Shown here: positions 12,101 through 27,100 of the stretch, one piece after another
Position numbering within the stretch: position 1 is the stretch's first letter
Layout: every line of letters begins with the position of its first letter
Assembly: GCF_905404315.1 (NCBI RefSeq)
Contig: NC_066304.1
Location: forward strand, 5,084,001-5,148,000
Length of the DNA: 64,000 nucleotides
Source: Leptidea sinapis
Taxonomy: Eukaryota > Arthropoda > Insecta > Lepidoptera > Pieridae
Direction of reading: 5' to 3'
The notes under the pieces: generated by a model
The model's input: the letters and a program-made list of their open reading frames with translations, nothing else
Database searches by the model: none
Told to the model about the DNA's origin: nothing
Made by a program: the position numbers and the translations under genes

Positions 12101-15100
12101 TAAAAAAACCCCATTTGTCGCATCACCGCTCTTCGACAACACTTCCCTAAAAGCCTCGCCTAGTATCGGAATACTGGGTCTCGAAATCTCGAGCGATTGC
12201 CAATTCCGTGGCCATCTGGAGGGCAAAGCCAAATTGGCTTCAAAGAAACTGGGCGTCATTAATAGAGCACGGCAATACTTCAAGCCGGCCCACATTCTAG
12301 CGCTGTACAAAGCGCAGGTCCGGCCACACATGGAGTATTGCTGTCATCTCTGGTCTGGCGCACCCCAGTATCAGCTCGATCCATTTGACCACGTGCAACG
12401 CAGAGCAGCGCGAATTGTCGGGGACCCAGTACTCTGTGAACGGCTGGATCACTTGGCGTTGCGTAGAGACGTCGCTTCATTGTGTGTCTTCTACCGCATT
12501 TATCACGGGGAGTGTTCCAAAGAGCTGTTTTACCTAATTCCTGCCGCCGAATTCCACCTTCGCACGACACGCCACAAGTTAGGATATCATCCTCACCATC
12601 TGGATGTGTGGCGGTCCTCCACAGTGCGGTTTACAAGGAGCTTTCTTCCACGTACTACAAAGCTGTGGAATGAACTTCCTTGTGCGGTGTTTCCGGGACG
12701 ATACGACATGGGTACCTTCAAAAAAAGCGCGTACAGCTTCCTTAAAGGCCGGCAACGCTCCTGTGATTCCTCTGGTGTTGCAATCACTTAACAACAGGTG
12801 ACCCGTACGCTCGTTTGTCCTCCTATTCCATAAAAAAATATATATATATACAGAACAACGTCTGTCGGGTCAACTAGTTTGGTAATAAATAAGACACTTG
12901 GCCCTTGCGAATATATTGCGATATCTATATTTATACGCACTACGTGCTAAGTCATGTGTGTACCCGGACGAAGTCGCGGGTGCCAGCTTGTTTAAAATAA
13001 TTGTTTGCTCGATCATTGTATTAATGATGTTAATCTGTTGGTGAATCATTGAACAAATACGTGCATATAATATACTCGAAATATGTAAGTTTCTAAGAAA
13101 ACACCCAAATGTTTACACCTAAATCATAGACGCGCCCCGGCAGCAGAACTCGCTACAAAATAATCATCTGCAAACTAAATCTAAATTAACATTTGCGGTT
13201 TCTACTCAATGTCAATTAAAATGTATAATAAGTTACCAAAGCACTTAAAAGCCTTCATAAGCTCTTTAAAAAAGTTACTTTTGGAAAAAGAATACTATTC
13301 TATTAATGAATTACTAGGGGGAAAATTTTTTTTTGAATGTCTGCCCGTCTGATGTTCATGGCTATGCCTTACGAGATGCATTTGAAAATTTAGTACCTAC
13401 TTCAATTTTGTTAAGTAACTAAGTAGCACGTAACGCAATTTAAATAAAAAAAGCTACAATACAGATATCAAACATTCAAAACCACTTACGCGGTAGCGAT
13501 TGTTTGTGCAGCCACGGAACTGTCAGATCGCAGCACCAATGTTGTTTTTTGGTCGTGTGATTCAACATTCATAATCTAAAACATACGAAAGATATGAGGC
13601 TAGAATCGGCTAGAATCTACGACACAGTTTATCTATAAGTGAAATATTACCTACTATATAATCTATATATATATAAATGAATTGCTGTTCGTTGGTCTCG
13701 CTAAAACTCGAGAACCGCTTGACTGATTTGGCTAATTTTCGTCTTAAGTTAATTGTGGAAGTCCAGAGAAGGTTTAAAAGGTGAATAAATATGAATATGC
13801 TCGGAATTAAATAAAACATCAATTTCATTTTTCCTTTGATGTATCCCCCGTCGCGTCGTTCAGAAATCAAATTGAAAGAATAGTTTAAAATGAATAACTA
13901 ATTAAATTTTTATAACCTTCCCAGGAGATAAAAAATAAACATTATTTTAGCTAACTTAATAGTTGGTAGATTACTTACAGTTGCTAACTATCTATCAGAT
14001 TATTTTCATATAAATTGATAAAATATAGCGATATCTTCATTTAATATGAAGTTAATAAAGTTTTAAGAAATAAAGATTTGTATAAGTACTACGTGTTTAG
14101 TCATGTGTGTACGTGAACGAAGTCGCCGGTATCAGCTGTTGGGGATATCCATGGGCGGTTGCCTCAACATTTCCGGTAACGTGAACCTTGTGCCCATATG
14201 CCCCCTCTTAAATATTAAAAAAGATATATATACATCATCATCAGCATATCAACCGAAAGACGTCCACTGCTGGACAAATTCCTCCCCCCAAAGATCGCCA
14301 TTACGATCGGTCCTGCGCTGCCCTCATTCCAACCTATTCCGGTGATCTTGAGCATCGGTCCATGTTGTGGGAGGCCTACCAACACTGCGTTTTCCGGTAC
14401 GTGGTCGCTATTCGAGGAGCTAACTGGCCCAACGGCCATAATACATATTATTATATAGACACTACAACAAATAATTCACATAAACCCACCTCCCCAAGTA
14501 TTATTTTCTTAGTTGATTGATCCTTTTCGATTGCAATTAACACATCAGAGAGCGACAGCCCAATAAAAATACCAGTTATCAATGCTGATAAAACCTGAAA
14601 TAAATAAATTATTTTTATAGCTTAACATATATATTTTTAATAATATAATAATTAGTAATACCTATGACAAACCAATACCATTACACGGCATAAATATAAA
14701 TGTATACCTACGTTGCACTCGTCAGCAAATCTGATTATTAAAAGATTAACGGTCTTACAAATAAAATTGGCATAAAGTTATAACCAACCATAAACCAAGA
14801 ATATGTAAAATGTTTACAAATAGACAATTTGCTTACGAATGGTTTGTTCAGACGTTTCCCGCGTTTATTTGGAAGGCAGCTTGTCATTCGGAAAACTTCA
14901 GAATTATCATTGTATTGACAATGTTGTCAACGATATTGTAAACATTTTGCATTTTCTTTGTTATCATCAGTTATAACTTTATACCAAGTTTATTTGTAAG
15001 GCCGCTAGAGTCTAAATCTAGACCGCAGTGCTCTTATACCTTTGGTGTTACAAAAGAGCATAGGTAATAGTCAGTGATCACCTCACGAGATCAATTGATT

Positions 15101-18100
15101 TGATTAAAAAAGTCTTTGGGTGGTAGCGGTTGCAAATGAGGCTGTCAAACAAAGAGTATGTACATTGTACTGCATAATAAGAGGACTGCCTACGTAAAAA
15201 GTGAAATTTAGTTTAGTATGAAACGTGCAGAGAGTACTTACATAAGTTTGAATTAGTAATTACAATATGGCGACGAAGTATAATCCGGCTAAGTTTGAAA
15301 ATGAATAGTTGCTTCGAACGTAGTGGATTCCGGCTATCTCCGATTTATACAAGATTGTAGCTGTCATCTGTCAATCTATTAATCAATGCACGTTACATAC
15401 AATCGAGTGAATCGCTTTTTTTTAAGAAATAGAGTTTTCAGTAGTCAGTCGTACAGCCAAACACGTTACAAAAAAGGATTTATCATCGAACCAAGCACTC
15501 CTATAAAGGTAAAATTCAATTTCGTTTAAAATATTTTTTCTCAGCAAGTAAGCTTATGTAATGGAGACTCCATTAAATTGAAAATTTGTGCTCAATGCAA
15601 TTTAAGTATTTAAAAAAAGCTTAATGCAATTTAGATCTTATGATTATTCGAATTACAAAATTTAAAATCGCAGTTTAACTTACCGTTATAAAGAAAAAGA
15701 GTCGATAAAATCTATAAAAAGACGAGAACTTCCGTGCAATATACGAAAGATGAAGCCAATTTCCGACACCAGCTCGCTCCCGTTGCCAGGTTTCCGACGA
15801 ATCTATCAACAACAAAGTAAATATTATAAAACTTCATAACAACCATAGTGTCAGAATCTAGCCTTTCCGTTCCGGGAAACTGATTGCGCGTGGTATGCCT
15901 CAGATTGGCGTGATTTTGGCGCGCGCGCAGCGTTCTGTCAATGCGTATTATTTTACGCACGTAATAGATTGCTTATAATTAGGATGATTTGAGTGAATGT
16001 ATCCTAAAGCTATTGAAACAAGCTATAAGACTATGCTAAATAAACCATCATATAAACACAATAAGGGTTAGAACTTGGTGAGGGAATAGTGTGCCGTACG
16101 GCACATTCGATTTTAGAGTATCTGAAAAATTTTTAGCCCTTGGGGCACTTGCCGATTTCGGAGGGCTAGTAACGTAGAGACGACCTGACATGCGATGAAT
16201 GATTTGATGGTTTTGTATTCAAAATACGAAGGATCTAATGCCAAGCGTGGCTGACAATCAATGAATCAAAACCGGTTATAGTAAATATAGATTCGCTTTC
16301 CTTTTCTGTCGTGCTGTATCTTCGTTATGATGTTTTTCTCTCTTGCACGCTTTGTTCGTATACACGATAGTATATTGTAAGTTCAAATTATAGGTAGGTG
16401 GTGTTGCGGGGAAGGGCAACGCGTGAGACTTCCGTAACCCGCTACCCGCTTACATCTTAGTACCCTGTCCCCGCCACCGTCTGTCACCCCGTCAGACGGT
16501 CGCGCACGTAGTTGTCCGTCTATTTTGTAAATATAAAGCTTTGCTAAATCAAAGCCAAAAGGCCTGTAGGACACAGGAAATCTCTTAGGATGGATACTCA
16601 TCATCACAGTCAATGAAATTTCATTGCATATGACATTTACTTCGATGAAAACAGGACGGATTTATTACTTTAGTGTGCGTGATAAGGTACACTCGCGATT
16701 TGTATGTCACTTTGTGTCAGTGTGCCTACATTGTTCACCGTTAACCTCAATTTTTTTCGACGTTTTCACAGCTGTCACAGTTTATCTAGACGAATAAATT
16801 ATTTAAGGTATCTAATATATAAAATACTCGTGTCCCGGTGTTTATTACGAAACTCCTTCGAAACGGCTTAACCGATTTGTATTAGATTTTGGGTGTCAGG
16901 TAGGTCTGAGAATAGGCCAACATCTATATCTCATACCCCTAAATGATAAGGGCGACCCACCCCTTAACATTTATTTTTATTTTATTATGATTTAGCATTG
17001 AAAAATACATACAACTTCAAATTTTCGTATTTCTACGATCTACAACTATTTTTGTATCGCGATTTTTATATTATTCTGTTCAATAGAACATATGTATATA
17101 TATTTATATTTGGTAGGTCTGAGAACGAGTTGCATCTATTTATTATACCCCAAAAATTTTAATTTTTGAATTTTTTTAACTACTTTATATGGCAATACAA
17201 CTTTTTCTGGGTCAGCTAGTAATGTAATAAAGTTTAGTGAGCATGTAGCGTCTCAAGGGATAATTAAATGCCAACCGGCAGCTAGTAGTAATGCATAAAA
17301 CATACCAACTTTAGTCAGCGCTGTTTGGGACTTTTCGCGAGGTATTGAAATTCCACGTTCGGCCGCTCTTGACTCAAATATAGCTCTGCAAAAACAAACA
17401 AACAATGAATCCAAATGAACACAACTTTGTTTTATCACAACTGATAGTCAACACTCCAAAGCTGCCTAAGATCTGACCAAGATAAAAAACTGTACATATT
17501 ATTTTGTTATATAAAGGAAAAGGATTTTCCCTTAGATCATTAACACGTCTGGATAGATTATGACAGCTGTAAAAGCGAGTGTAAGACGTAGCTTGTCACG
17601 CACACTAAAGTATTATCAAATAATTAATAATCCATATTTTATTTAAAAAAAAGCCCGCTGAGTTTCTTACGCCCATTCTTCTCAGGTCTGAGGCAGTCTC
17701 TTTTGAATGGGTGGTAGTTTTTGACGTTCAATAAGTGATTTTAAATCCTATTTTGAATAAAAATATATGAATTTGAATTTGAAATTTGAATTAAACCTGG
17801 CCTGTTTTTGATGATTGTCTAACAGCAAGATAATTTATCTAGACGTATAAATTATCTAAGGATTTTTCATTCTTAGTCATAAATCGAATACAATAATCAA
17901 AAATCTGTGTAAGCTTGGGCCAATGAAGCCCTTTCATACGACACCCCACATTACATGGTTAATCAATTCAAAATTTAGACCGCCGTTCTACCGACTCTGT
18001 TATTTATTGATTTAATTACAAATGCTTAGTTTTCACTATACTTTTACCCCCTTATTCATAATAGTCTGCTACCTTAAAGCATTGCTAATTCTCACTCTGT

Positions 18101-21100
18101 CTTCTTCTATTGACCTGAGTCAGAATGAGAAAAAACACTCCTTAGCAGCTGTTTAAAGTTAGCGGACCATTATGAATAAGGGGGTTAGTATAAAACGCTA
18201 CTACTAGCCAAATTTCATAGTTGTATTGTTTCCGTTGTCAACGGAAAATACCCTATAATTTTTTACTCCCGCGAGGTTGTCAAAATACCTATACGTTTTA
18301 TTGCGGTATTAACGGCCGTATCATTTTTAACGTTAACTAAGAAGTTTGATTTTTTTTCACAGCTTCAGGAGACTGTAGACTTGAAGATATCGTTTTAATT
18401 TCAACTCGATACCTCTACGCGTGCTCGAGATAACTTGCCAGACACAATGCCAGTGATATAAGGCATATTAATGACGAGTCATATAAAGCTCCTGTTTTTT
18501 CATTTTTAAGGTAGGGAATCCTAAAAACAATATCCATTCAGAGGGTCGAGGTGAATGGCAGGAGATCTCCTGGGACTCCTCTCGGTATGGGGGTACCACA
18601 AGGGTCTATTCTTGGACCCTTCCTCTTCCTAATTTATATAAATGATCTACCTAACCTTGTAGAAAAAAAACACAAGGTGGTATTGTTTGCGGATGACACT
18701 TCACTTATATTCAAAGTGAAACGAAGCCAAGTTTTATATAACGAAGTAAACAATGCTCTATCTGACATCGTGTACTGGTTTAGCGCCAATAACTTATTGT
18801 TAAATAATCATAAAACCAAATATATTAAATTCACCGCGCCAAATGTCAAAAATGTAGATGCGAATATTTTGTTAAATGGAGAGGTGGTAAAACCAGTGGA
18901 ATCTGCTATATTTCTTGGTATTACTCTTGATTCTAAATTGCAGTGGGGCCCCCATATTGAAGGATTGGCGAATAGGCTTAGTCCTGCAGCATATGCGGTT
19001 AAGAAAATCAGACGGTTAACTGACATAGATACGGCGAGATTAGTATACTTTAGTTATTTTCATAGTATTATGTTCTATGGTATATTGTTATGGGGCAGTG
19101 CGGCCGATATTAATACTATCTTTGTGCTGGAGAAGAGGGCTATTCGCGCGATTTATAACCTAGGTCCTACAGAATCATTAAGAGAAAAATTTAAAGAAAT
19201 AAACATTTTGACTGTTGCTTCTCAATACATTTTTGATAATGTTTTGTATGTTCATAAGCACATTGAGGAATTTTCTAGAAACTGTGACATTCATAATGTT
19301 AACACGAGGAACAAACATAAACTTGTTATGCCTACTACTCGGTTGGGTCGAGTTAGTAAGTCTTTTTTTGGACGACGTATATGCTTCTACAATATGATCC
19401 CAGAAAATGTACACATGTAAAACAAATGTGTTTCGAAATTTAAAAGAATTGTTAAAAAACGTTTGTGTGGAAAAGGTTATTATAGCATAAACGATTTTCT
19501 TAATGACACCACGGACTGGGATTAAAGCGAACACCCTCAGGCTCTTTAATTATAAATGTTTATTGTACGATATTACATTGTAATCCATATTTTATATAAA
19601 AAATAAAAAAGCCCGCTGAGTTTCTTGCGCCCATTCTTCTCAGGTCTGAGGCAGTCTCTTTTGAATGGGTGGTAGATTTTGACGTTCAATAAGTGATTAT
19701 AAATCCTATTTTTAATAAAAATACATGAATTTGAATTTGAATTTGGGAGGAAATACTAAATCCTATCATAGACTCACATTTTTAATAAAGTGTCTTCCTA
19801 GATGGGTAAGTAGTGTAGTAGTTTCGATGCATCAACCGATCGTAAAATATAATCTAAAAAGTAAAATTCCACGTCCTACCAACTTCTAAGACATATATTA
19901 ATTTGACTTGCAACAATCAGTGCTATGCTTTTTGCAGGTTTAATTGGATCTGTTTCAAATGATTGTGGATTTGTACCTACCATGTAATGTTGCCATATAA
20001 TTTGCAGAATTCACAATGTTTTTCTATTCTAACAATAATTATTATAGTATTTTACGGGTATTTACTGCACTGAAATAGTCACTTATAGGATGTATGATTG
20101 CAGACTTCCGATGTGTCATAGTCACTCGCAATGCTAACACTAGCAACGTGTCAGTAGAGACGGATTAAGCAAGCGCGGGGCCCGTAGCTATGTTTTGCTA
20201 TTTTAGCAATTATTTTCATTTTAAGGGCATTTAATGCGCTGAAATAGTCACTCATGGGATATATATTTGCGGAATTTCGATGAGTCACAGTCACTTGCAA
20301 TGCTGACACTAGGCAACGGATATGCACTAGGCCGGATTAAGCAAGCGTGAGGCCCTTAGCAATAACTGTTGAGGCCCTTGGTCTGCTATGAGATTAAAGT
20401 GGTAAAAACTTTACTCAATACTTCTTTTTTTAGTTACTTATTTGTAGACAAGTGTTTTAATAGGCAAGTAAATTACTATAAGCCCTGTTTAAAAATTAAA
20501 TATTTCATTAAACTTAAAAGGTCATCGTATATATATATGTTGCAGCTTTTGTTAGCAAAGTAATTATTTCCTCCAATGATATTTGATCTAATGTCATTAT
20601 TTTCAATATCATAGGAGGATAATTTGCTTTCATTTAGTTTTTTTACTTGCTCTTGCATTTTGAAGAAAGACGACTTTTGGTCGAATGGGTTTGCTTCATC
20701 TCCAACTTCTCTTCGTCTAAGATACGATATGGCAGAATTAGGACTTGGTGGTCTATTGCAGCGAAAGGTTGTAGGATATGAATCATTATTAGTATGTAGT
20801 ATGTACCATGTATTAATAAATTTCAGTTAAAAAACGCACATGCGGAGGCGGGGTCCCTTTTACGCGTGGTCTGTAGCAATTTCTACGTTTGCTACGTGGT
20901 AAATCCGGCACTGCCAACGTGGGCCAAATATCAAATGCCGACATTACGGCGGTAAATATATAAGTAAGTTCGTACCTGCTACAAACCTCCTCCGCATCCG
21001 GTACACTGATATGAAAGCTTGCTATACGGTAGTGCTGTAAGTTTTCGTGCAAATGTTCGACAAGCTTAGCCACAACGTGGGTAGGACTGGTAGCGATCCG

Positions 21101-24100
21101 CAGTATCAACATGGAGCCTAGATCGGCTCTCACGCTGCCACCGACGTCGATCGCTCTCTGCAATAGGTCGTCTCTTTCTTTCGTATAAGGGTTTCCTTTA
21201 AAACTTATTCTTAACCTGTAATCCCGACCTTAAAACACAATAAATAAGGTTAAAATTAATCACAATAAGTTCAGGATAGATCGAAAAGAAAATTTGTCTC
21301 AAGAATGTCTTGCAACAGGACGTTCAGCTGATGCTAATTAATACGCCCTCCCTGCAGAGCCTCTTAGGATTCTTGAAAAACCCAAAATTTCTGACCGGCA
21401 CTCTTGAGACATGAGATGATAAGTCTCATTTGCTCAGTAATTTCACTAGCTACGGCGCCCTTCAGACCGAATAACAATTATGCTTATGAAAAGGGGTGCA
21501 CATAGGGGTAGATATATGTATATTAGTTTTATGGTAAAGTATTTATTTACTTAAGGTACTAAATAATTAGACTATGGCACTTGTTAAATAACTATAATTA
21601 ATGGTTCTATTTGTGAGTACGCGGATTTCTAATATTAATTGGTGTTGCGGAGTTAAGGTCGAGATTTGTTTGAGGTGATTGATTTTAAAGAAAACACGTG
21701 TAGTTGATTCAACGCTGTATTGGACACTAATTTAAAAACAAAGTATTACAAGTTACAACGCTTGCATATACCTATATAGTTATAATTACTAATAACTAGT
21801 GCTATTGAAAAAGGATCGCACATACCGCCCACCAAAAGGACGCTTAGGCCTTATCTAAATTTACAAACAAACTATTTCCTTGTAATGAAGGAGAACAATT
21901 ATTTAATGCATTTATGCAAGAATTGTACATTTTAATAAACAAAATTATAACAAAGATTAATCTGAATATAATGAAATTAATCTCTAGATAAAAATAAAAG
22001 AAAAGATTAATCTGAATCTAATGATATTAATCTATAACTATTGGTAATGGACATAAGTTTGATATTGATCTTCGGATTGATTTTCCCTTGTATCGAACCG
22101 TGTATACTCGGGTTTTGTTGTCTGGTCCAGGATGTTTTTCTAATATCCGTGCTAGTGCCCATTTGCAGGGTGGCATATTCTCATCTTTTAATAGTACAAT
22201 GTCACCAATTTCAAATTCTGGTGCGCTTTTCAGCCACTTAGGCCTCTGATTAAGCAGAGATAAATATTCGGTGCGCCAACGTTTCCAAAATGCTTGAACT
22301 AAACGTTGCGTATGTTGCCATCTAGATAGTAAATTCATGTTACTCTTTGTGTAGTCTCGGTCTGGAATAGTGACAGGTGCTTCTCCTATGATGAAATGAC
22401 CTGGTGTAAGCACTTGTCATGTCATCTATCAAATCCACATTTGTCGATATTGGTGTCAAGGGTCTTGAGTTAAGACAGGCTTCGATTTGTGTCAAAACTG
22501 TTGTAAACTCTTCAAAGGTCAAATTTGAAGTCAATATTTTCCTCAAGTGCTGTTTTACTGACTTTACTCCTGCTTCCCAGAGCCCTCCAAAATTCGGACT
22601 ATAAGGAGGAGAAAGTGCCACTGCGTGCCATCATTTGCCAGCTCTGTGGCTGCATCGCTAGGCATTTGAAATCTGGCATCTTGCCACATCGAAATCAATT
22701 CTTTATTGGCTGCCACAAAATTGGTGCCATTATCGCTCCATATTTCATTGCATTTCCCTCTTATAGCAACAAAACGTTTAAAAGCTGCGATGAAAGCCTC
22801 AGAAGTTAAGTCGCTAGCCAATTCCAGGTGAATAGCCTTCACTGCCATACAGATGAATATGCAAATATAAGCTTTGCTAGTCTTGGCTCCACGTCCCTTA
22901 GACTTTAATACATACACAGGACCAGAGAAGTCGACTCCACTTCGAGAAAATGGACGAGATGGTGTAACACGAGCCTTAGGTAAGTCACCCATTATCATTT
23001 GTGTTTGAGTAGCTCGCTGCCGTGCACAGGTAAGACATTTATGTATGTATTTTTTCACTAGACCTTTGCAGCCAACAATCCAGTATTTACTCATCAAGTA
23101 AGTTATCATTAATTTTATTCCACCATGTAGGGTTTTAAGGTGTGCATCAGCTAAAACAAGGGGCACAAGGTCGTTTCTTTTACCCAATATCACTGGGTGT
23201 TTCAGGTTGTCATCAGCATCTGCATTTCTGAGTCTGCCGCCCACCCTGAGAATTTGATCGTCGTCCATGAATGGGTTAAGTGACTTTAAAATACTAGATT
23301 TTCTAACTAATTTATTCTCTTTCAGGTTTTTTATCTCTTCTGAGAATTCTTTTTCCTGTACTCTCTTAATACATATATTTAAAGCTTGTTGTATTTCTTG
23401 TGCTGTCATGTTTTGTTCTAGTTTCTCTGGGTCTCTTTTCATGTTCAAAAGTCTCTTGCAGTGTACTATTACCCTTAGTAAATTATTAAGTGTATCGAAT
23501 TCTTCAAATTTAATCATTTCTTCTTGATATTCTGTTGTATAAACGTAAGACTGTATATTTTTCTTCCTTTCCAAGTCTGTAGATAAATAATTAGGCTTAG
23601 TATATTCTATGTTTTTATTTGTAAGCCAGAAAGGCCCATTCCACCATAATAGATTATTCTTTAAATCTGATAAAGATATACCTCTTGAAGCTATGTCAGC
23701 TGGATTATGATTGGACGGCACATGGTACCATTGAGAGTTGTTTGTTAGTTCCAGTATTTCAACTACACGGTTGGCAACAAATGGCTTCCATCTATTAGGT
23801 TCTCCTCGGAGCTAAGCTAAGACAATCGTGGAGTCAGTCCATGCAAAGACGTTCTGTGATGAGATTCTCATAGCTTCTTTCACTTTATGCAGTAATTTAG
23901 CTAAAAGTGTTGCTCCACTCAGTTCGAGTCGTAGTAGTGATATTGTCTTCACTGGAGCTATCTTTGTTCTTGCCGTGACGAGATTTGCCTTGACTGTTCC
24001 ATCATTTAAGTGCACACGGCAGTAGACTACAGCCGCATATGCTTTCTCAGACGCATCGCAGAACCCATGCAGAGTTATTGTATGGTTTTCAATAGTTAAG

Positions 24101-27100
24101 GTATTTTACTAACGTTTTATTTTTATATCCTTTACAGATTCTATATCCTTTCTAAAAAATTTCCATTCTTCTTCCAGCTCCTTATTAATTTGTTCATACC
24201 ATCCTACTCCTTCCAACCACAATCTTTGTACAAAAATTTGCTGTGACTATGACCGGTGCTATCCAACCCAAAGGATCATATAATCTTTGTAAATCTGACA
24301 GTATGCTTCTTTCTGTAATGGTTGAAGTTATGTATTCTAATTATAGTTGGTACTGAAATTCATCTTCTTCTAAATTCCATGATAGTCCTAAGGTTTTAAT
24401 TATGCCATCTAGTTTTAGTTCTAAGTTCAACTTAGTTGTAACCTTCTCGGCATTGATAGATTTTAAAAATTCTGTGTCATTGGAAGCCCATTTTTGGAGT
24501 TCGAATCCCCCTTGGTGTAATATGTTTGAGATTTGTCTAGCAACATTAATTGCTTGTTCAGTAGTGTCACAGCCCGAAATTAAGTCATCTACATAAAAAT
24601 CTTCTAAAATGATTCTCGAAGCTTCCGGGTACTGTCCACCGTCTTCAACTGCAATCTTTTTTAAAGTTTTGATAGCAAGGTACGGTGCAGATGCTGTACC
24701 AAATGTTACTGTTTTTAATCTAAAGTATTATCTATCTTTTATAGTCTTTAACTTCTTGTTTCTCTTCTGAAATATTTTTCTTTCTTCTCCAAAGTATTCT
24801 TTGAAAATCTGTGTCTTTCTTGTCGACAAACACCATTCTGTACATCTTCGTGATATCGCTGGCGAAGCATACTTTATGCATGCGCCATCTCATTAAAATG
24901 CTTCTCATATCTTCTTGCAATATAGGCCCAGTTAGGAGTTCCTCATTCAAAGAGACCCCATTAACCCATTTGCATGACGAATCAAATACTACCCTTAGTT
25001 TGGTAGTTTCTCTGTCCCTTCACACCACAGCATGATATGTAAGGTAAACACTACGGTTGTTTATTTCATCAATTGGTACTTCTTCCATATGTTCCAGTTC
25101 TAAGTATTCTTCTAATACTCTGTCATATTCTTCTTTCAATTCTGGTATTTGTTGTAATCTACTTTCTTGTTGTATCAAGCGCTTCAATGCTATTTCTTTT
25201 GTCTTTCCTTCAGGTGAGATTGGGTAGTTTGTAGAAAATGGAAGTCTTACTATAAATCTTCCATTGTTGTCTCTCTTGTAGGTTTCTTCATAAAAACTTT
25301 CACATAATTGTTCTTCCTTCGTGTATTTTCTCTTAGTGTCTTGTTCTATTTCCCATAGTGTTTTCAAGAAGTTATTTGCAATTAATTGGTGATGCATAAC
25401 GACAACTGAGGTTGATAATTCTTGTTGTTTGTCTTCCACTTCCCCAAATAAAATCCATCCAAGATTTGTTTTATGAGCACACGGGGACCCTGGTGGACCT
25501 TTGATTAGGTTGTTTTGTACTATTTGTGCATACACGTCAACAGCTAGTAATAAATCAATAGTACCTGGCTTAAAATAGTTTGGGTCGGCCAGTACTAAAC
25601 CTTCTAGATGGGACCAGTCGGTGGTATAAATTTTACGGGATGATATCTTGGTAGTCAGCTGTTTTGACAAAACGTAGGTATTTACTTTCACGCTGTAAGC
25701 TTCATCACATATTGACTCGACGTTAATCTGAACGATTTGTTTGATATCTTCTCTGGTTGATCACACACCGGCGACCGTACCTCTTATGGGGTACCGCTTG
25801 GCCTTGATTTGTTGTGCAGCTCGTTCACTTATGAAGCTCGCTTGTGAGCCTTGATCAATTAAGGCGCGTAGAGTAATAGAATAGTTGTGTTCACTTCTGA
25901 CTTTTACGATTGCTGTTGCTAATAATGCTGTACAACGTTCCGTAGCTACATGTGACGTCATGAGAGTTGTATCTTCTTTAAACTTCTGGATGTTACTTCA
26001 TGTTGTATTGTGTCCTTACTCTCATTGTTACATTCAGTAACGTTCACATCTTTGTTTTCGTGAAGCATTGTATGATGACGCCGCTTGCATAGACGACAGC
26101 ATGTTGATATGCGACATTGCCTTACAGAGTGTCCCGGTGCAAGGCAGTTATAGCATAAATTGTTTGATCTTATCCACTCACTTCGTTGTTCTGGTGACTT
26201 CTTCCCAAATTGTTTACAGTGGCTAAGTGTGTGACTACCGCTACATAGTTGACACTTCTTCTAGTTACTTACATTGGTGGTAATGTGAAATGACTTCTCT
26301 CGCAGGCTAACAACGTTTGATTTTTGTTTTTCTGTGAGCTCTAATGTACGAAATCGGTTTTCCAGGAACTTGCGGAGTATATCGAGCGATGGCAGGCTGT
26401 CAAAGTCTTGGCAAACATTACTGACATGATTTTCCCAGTCTTTGTGCGTTTCGATATCTAATTTTTGCACTATCATAAATATTATAATTGTATCCCAATT
26501 TTCAGTCTTTACATTTGTATTTTCCAGACTATGTAAACATTCGAAAGTTGTGTCCAGTAAAATTTTTAATGAATTTGAATTATTTGTTATCATTTTCTTT
26601 TGCCAAAACAATCTTTTCATAATCGCGTCAACGGTTATTCTTTTATTTCCATACCTTCCTTTTAAAATGTTCCAAGCTTGCTCGTAGTTCAAATCGGTAA
26701 CTTGTATATATGTTTTAATTTTGATGCAACTTCTCCACTTAACTTGTTTTTAAATAATGTAACTTTTGTACGTTATTCAAAGATGCATTGTTGTGCACGA
26801 GTGTAAGAAATAAATCGTGGAACGCTAACCAGTCTTCATATTTACCGCTGAATGTAGGCAATTGTATTTTAGGTAAAAGAACTTGAGTTTGTTGGAGATC
26901 ACTGGATATTTGCGATGAAGCACTCGCAGTCACTTGCTGGCTTCCTAACAAATCTTGAAGTTCACTTTTTAACCCGATGTATAATTCTTCGTGTTCATAA
27001 AATTCATCTTTAGCAATATACGGCAGAACTTCTCTCTTCTCTTTCGTGGTATTGCGAATCAACGCGGCATGCGCTTGCTTGTATTCGTCCCATTCAAACA

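Noticed and set aside
14103..14345. 80-codon open frame
   Set aside because: It lies across a Helitron-like end and the CATCATCATCAG repeat and is not shared as a frame by other copies.
15712..15960. Minus-strand 82-residue open frame overlapping ABCA exon 16
   Set aside because: It is in a different frame from the exon; splice phase and the membrane-proximal aromatic segment support the other frame.
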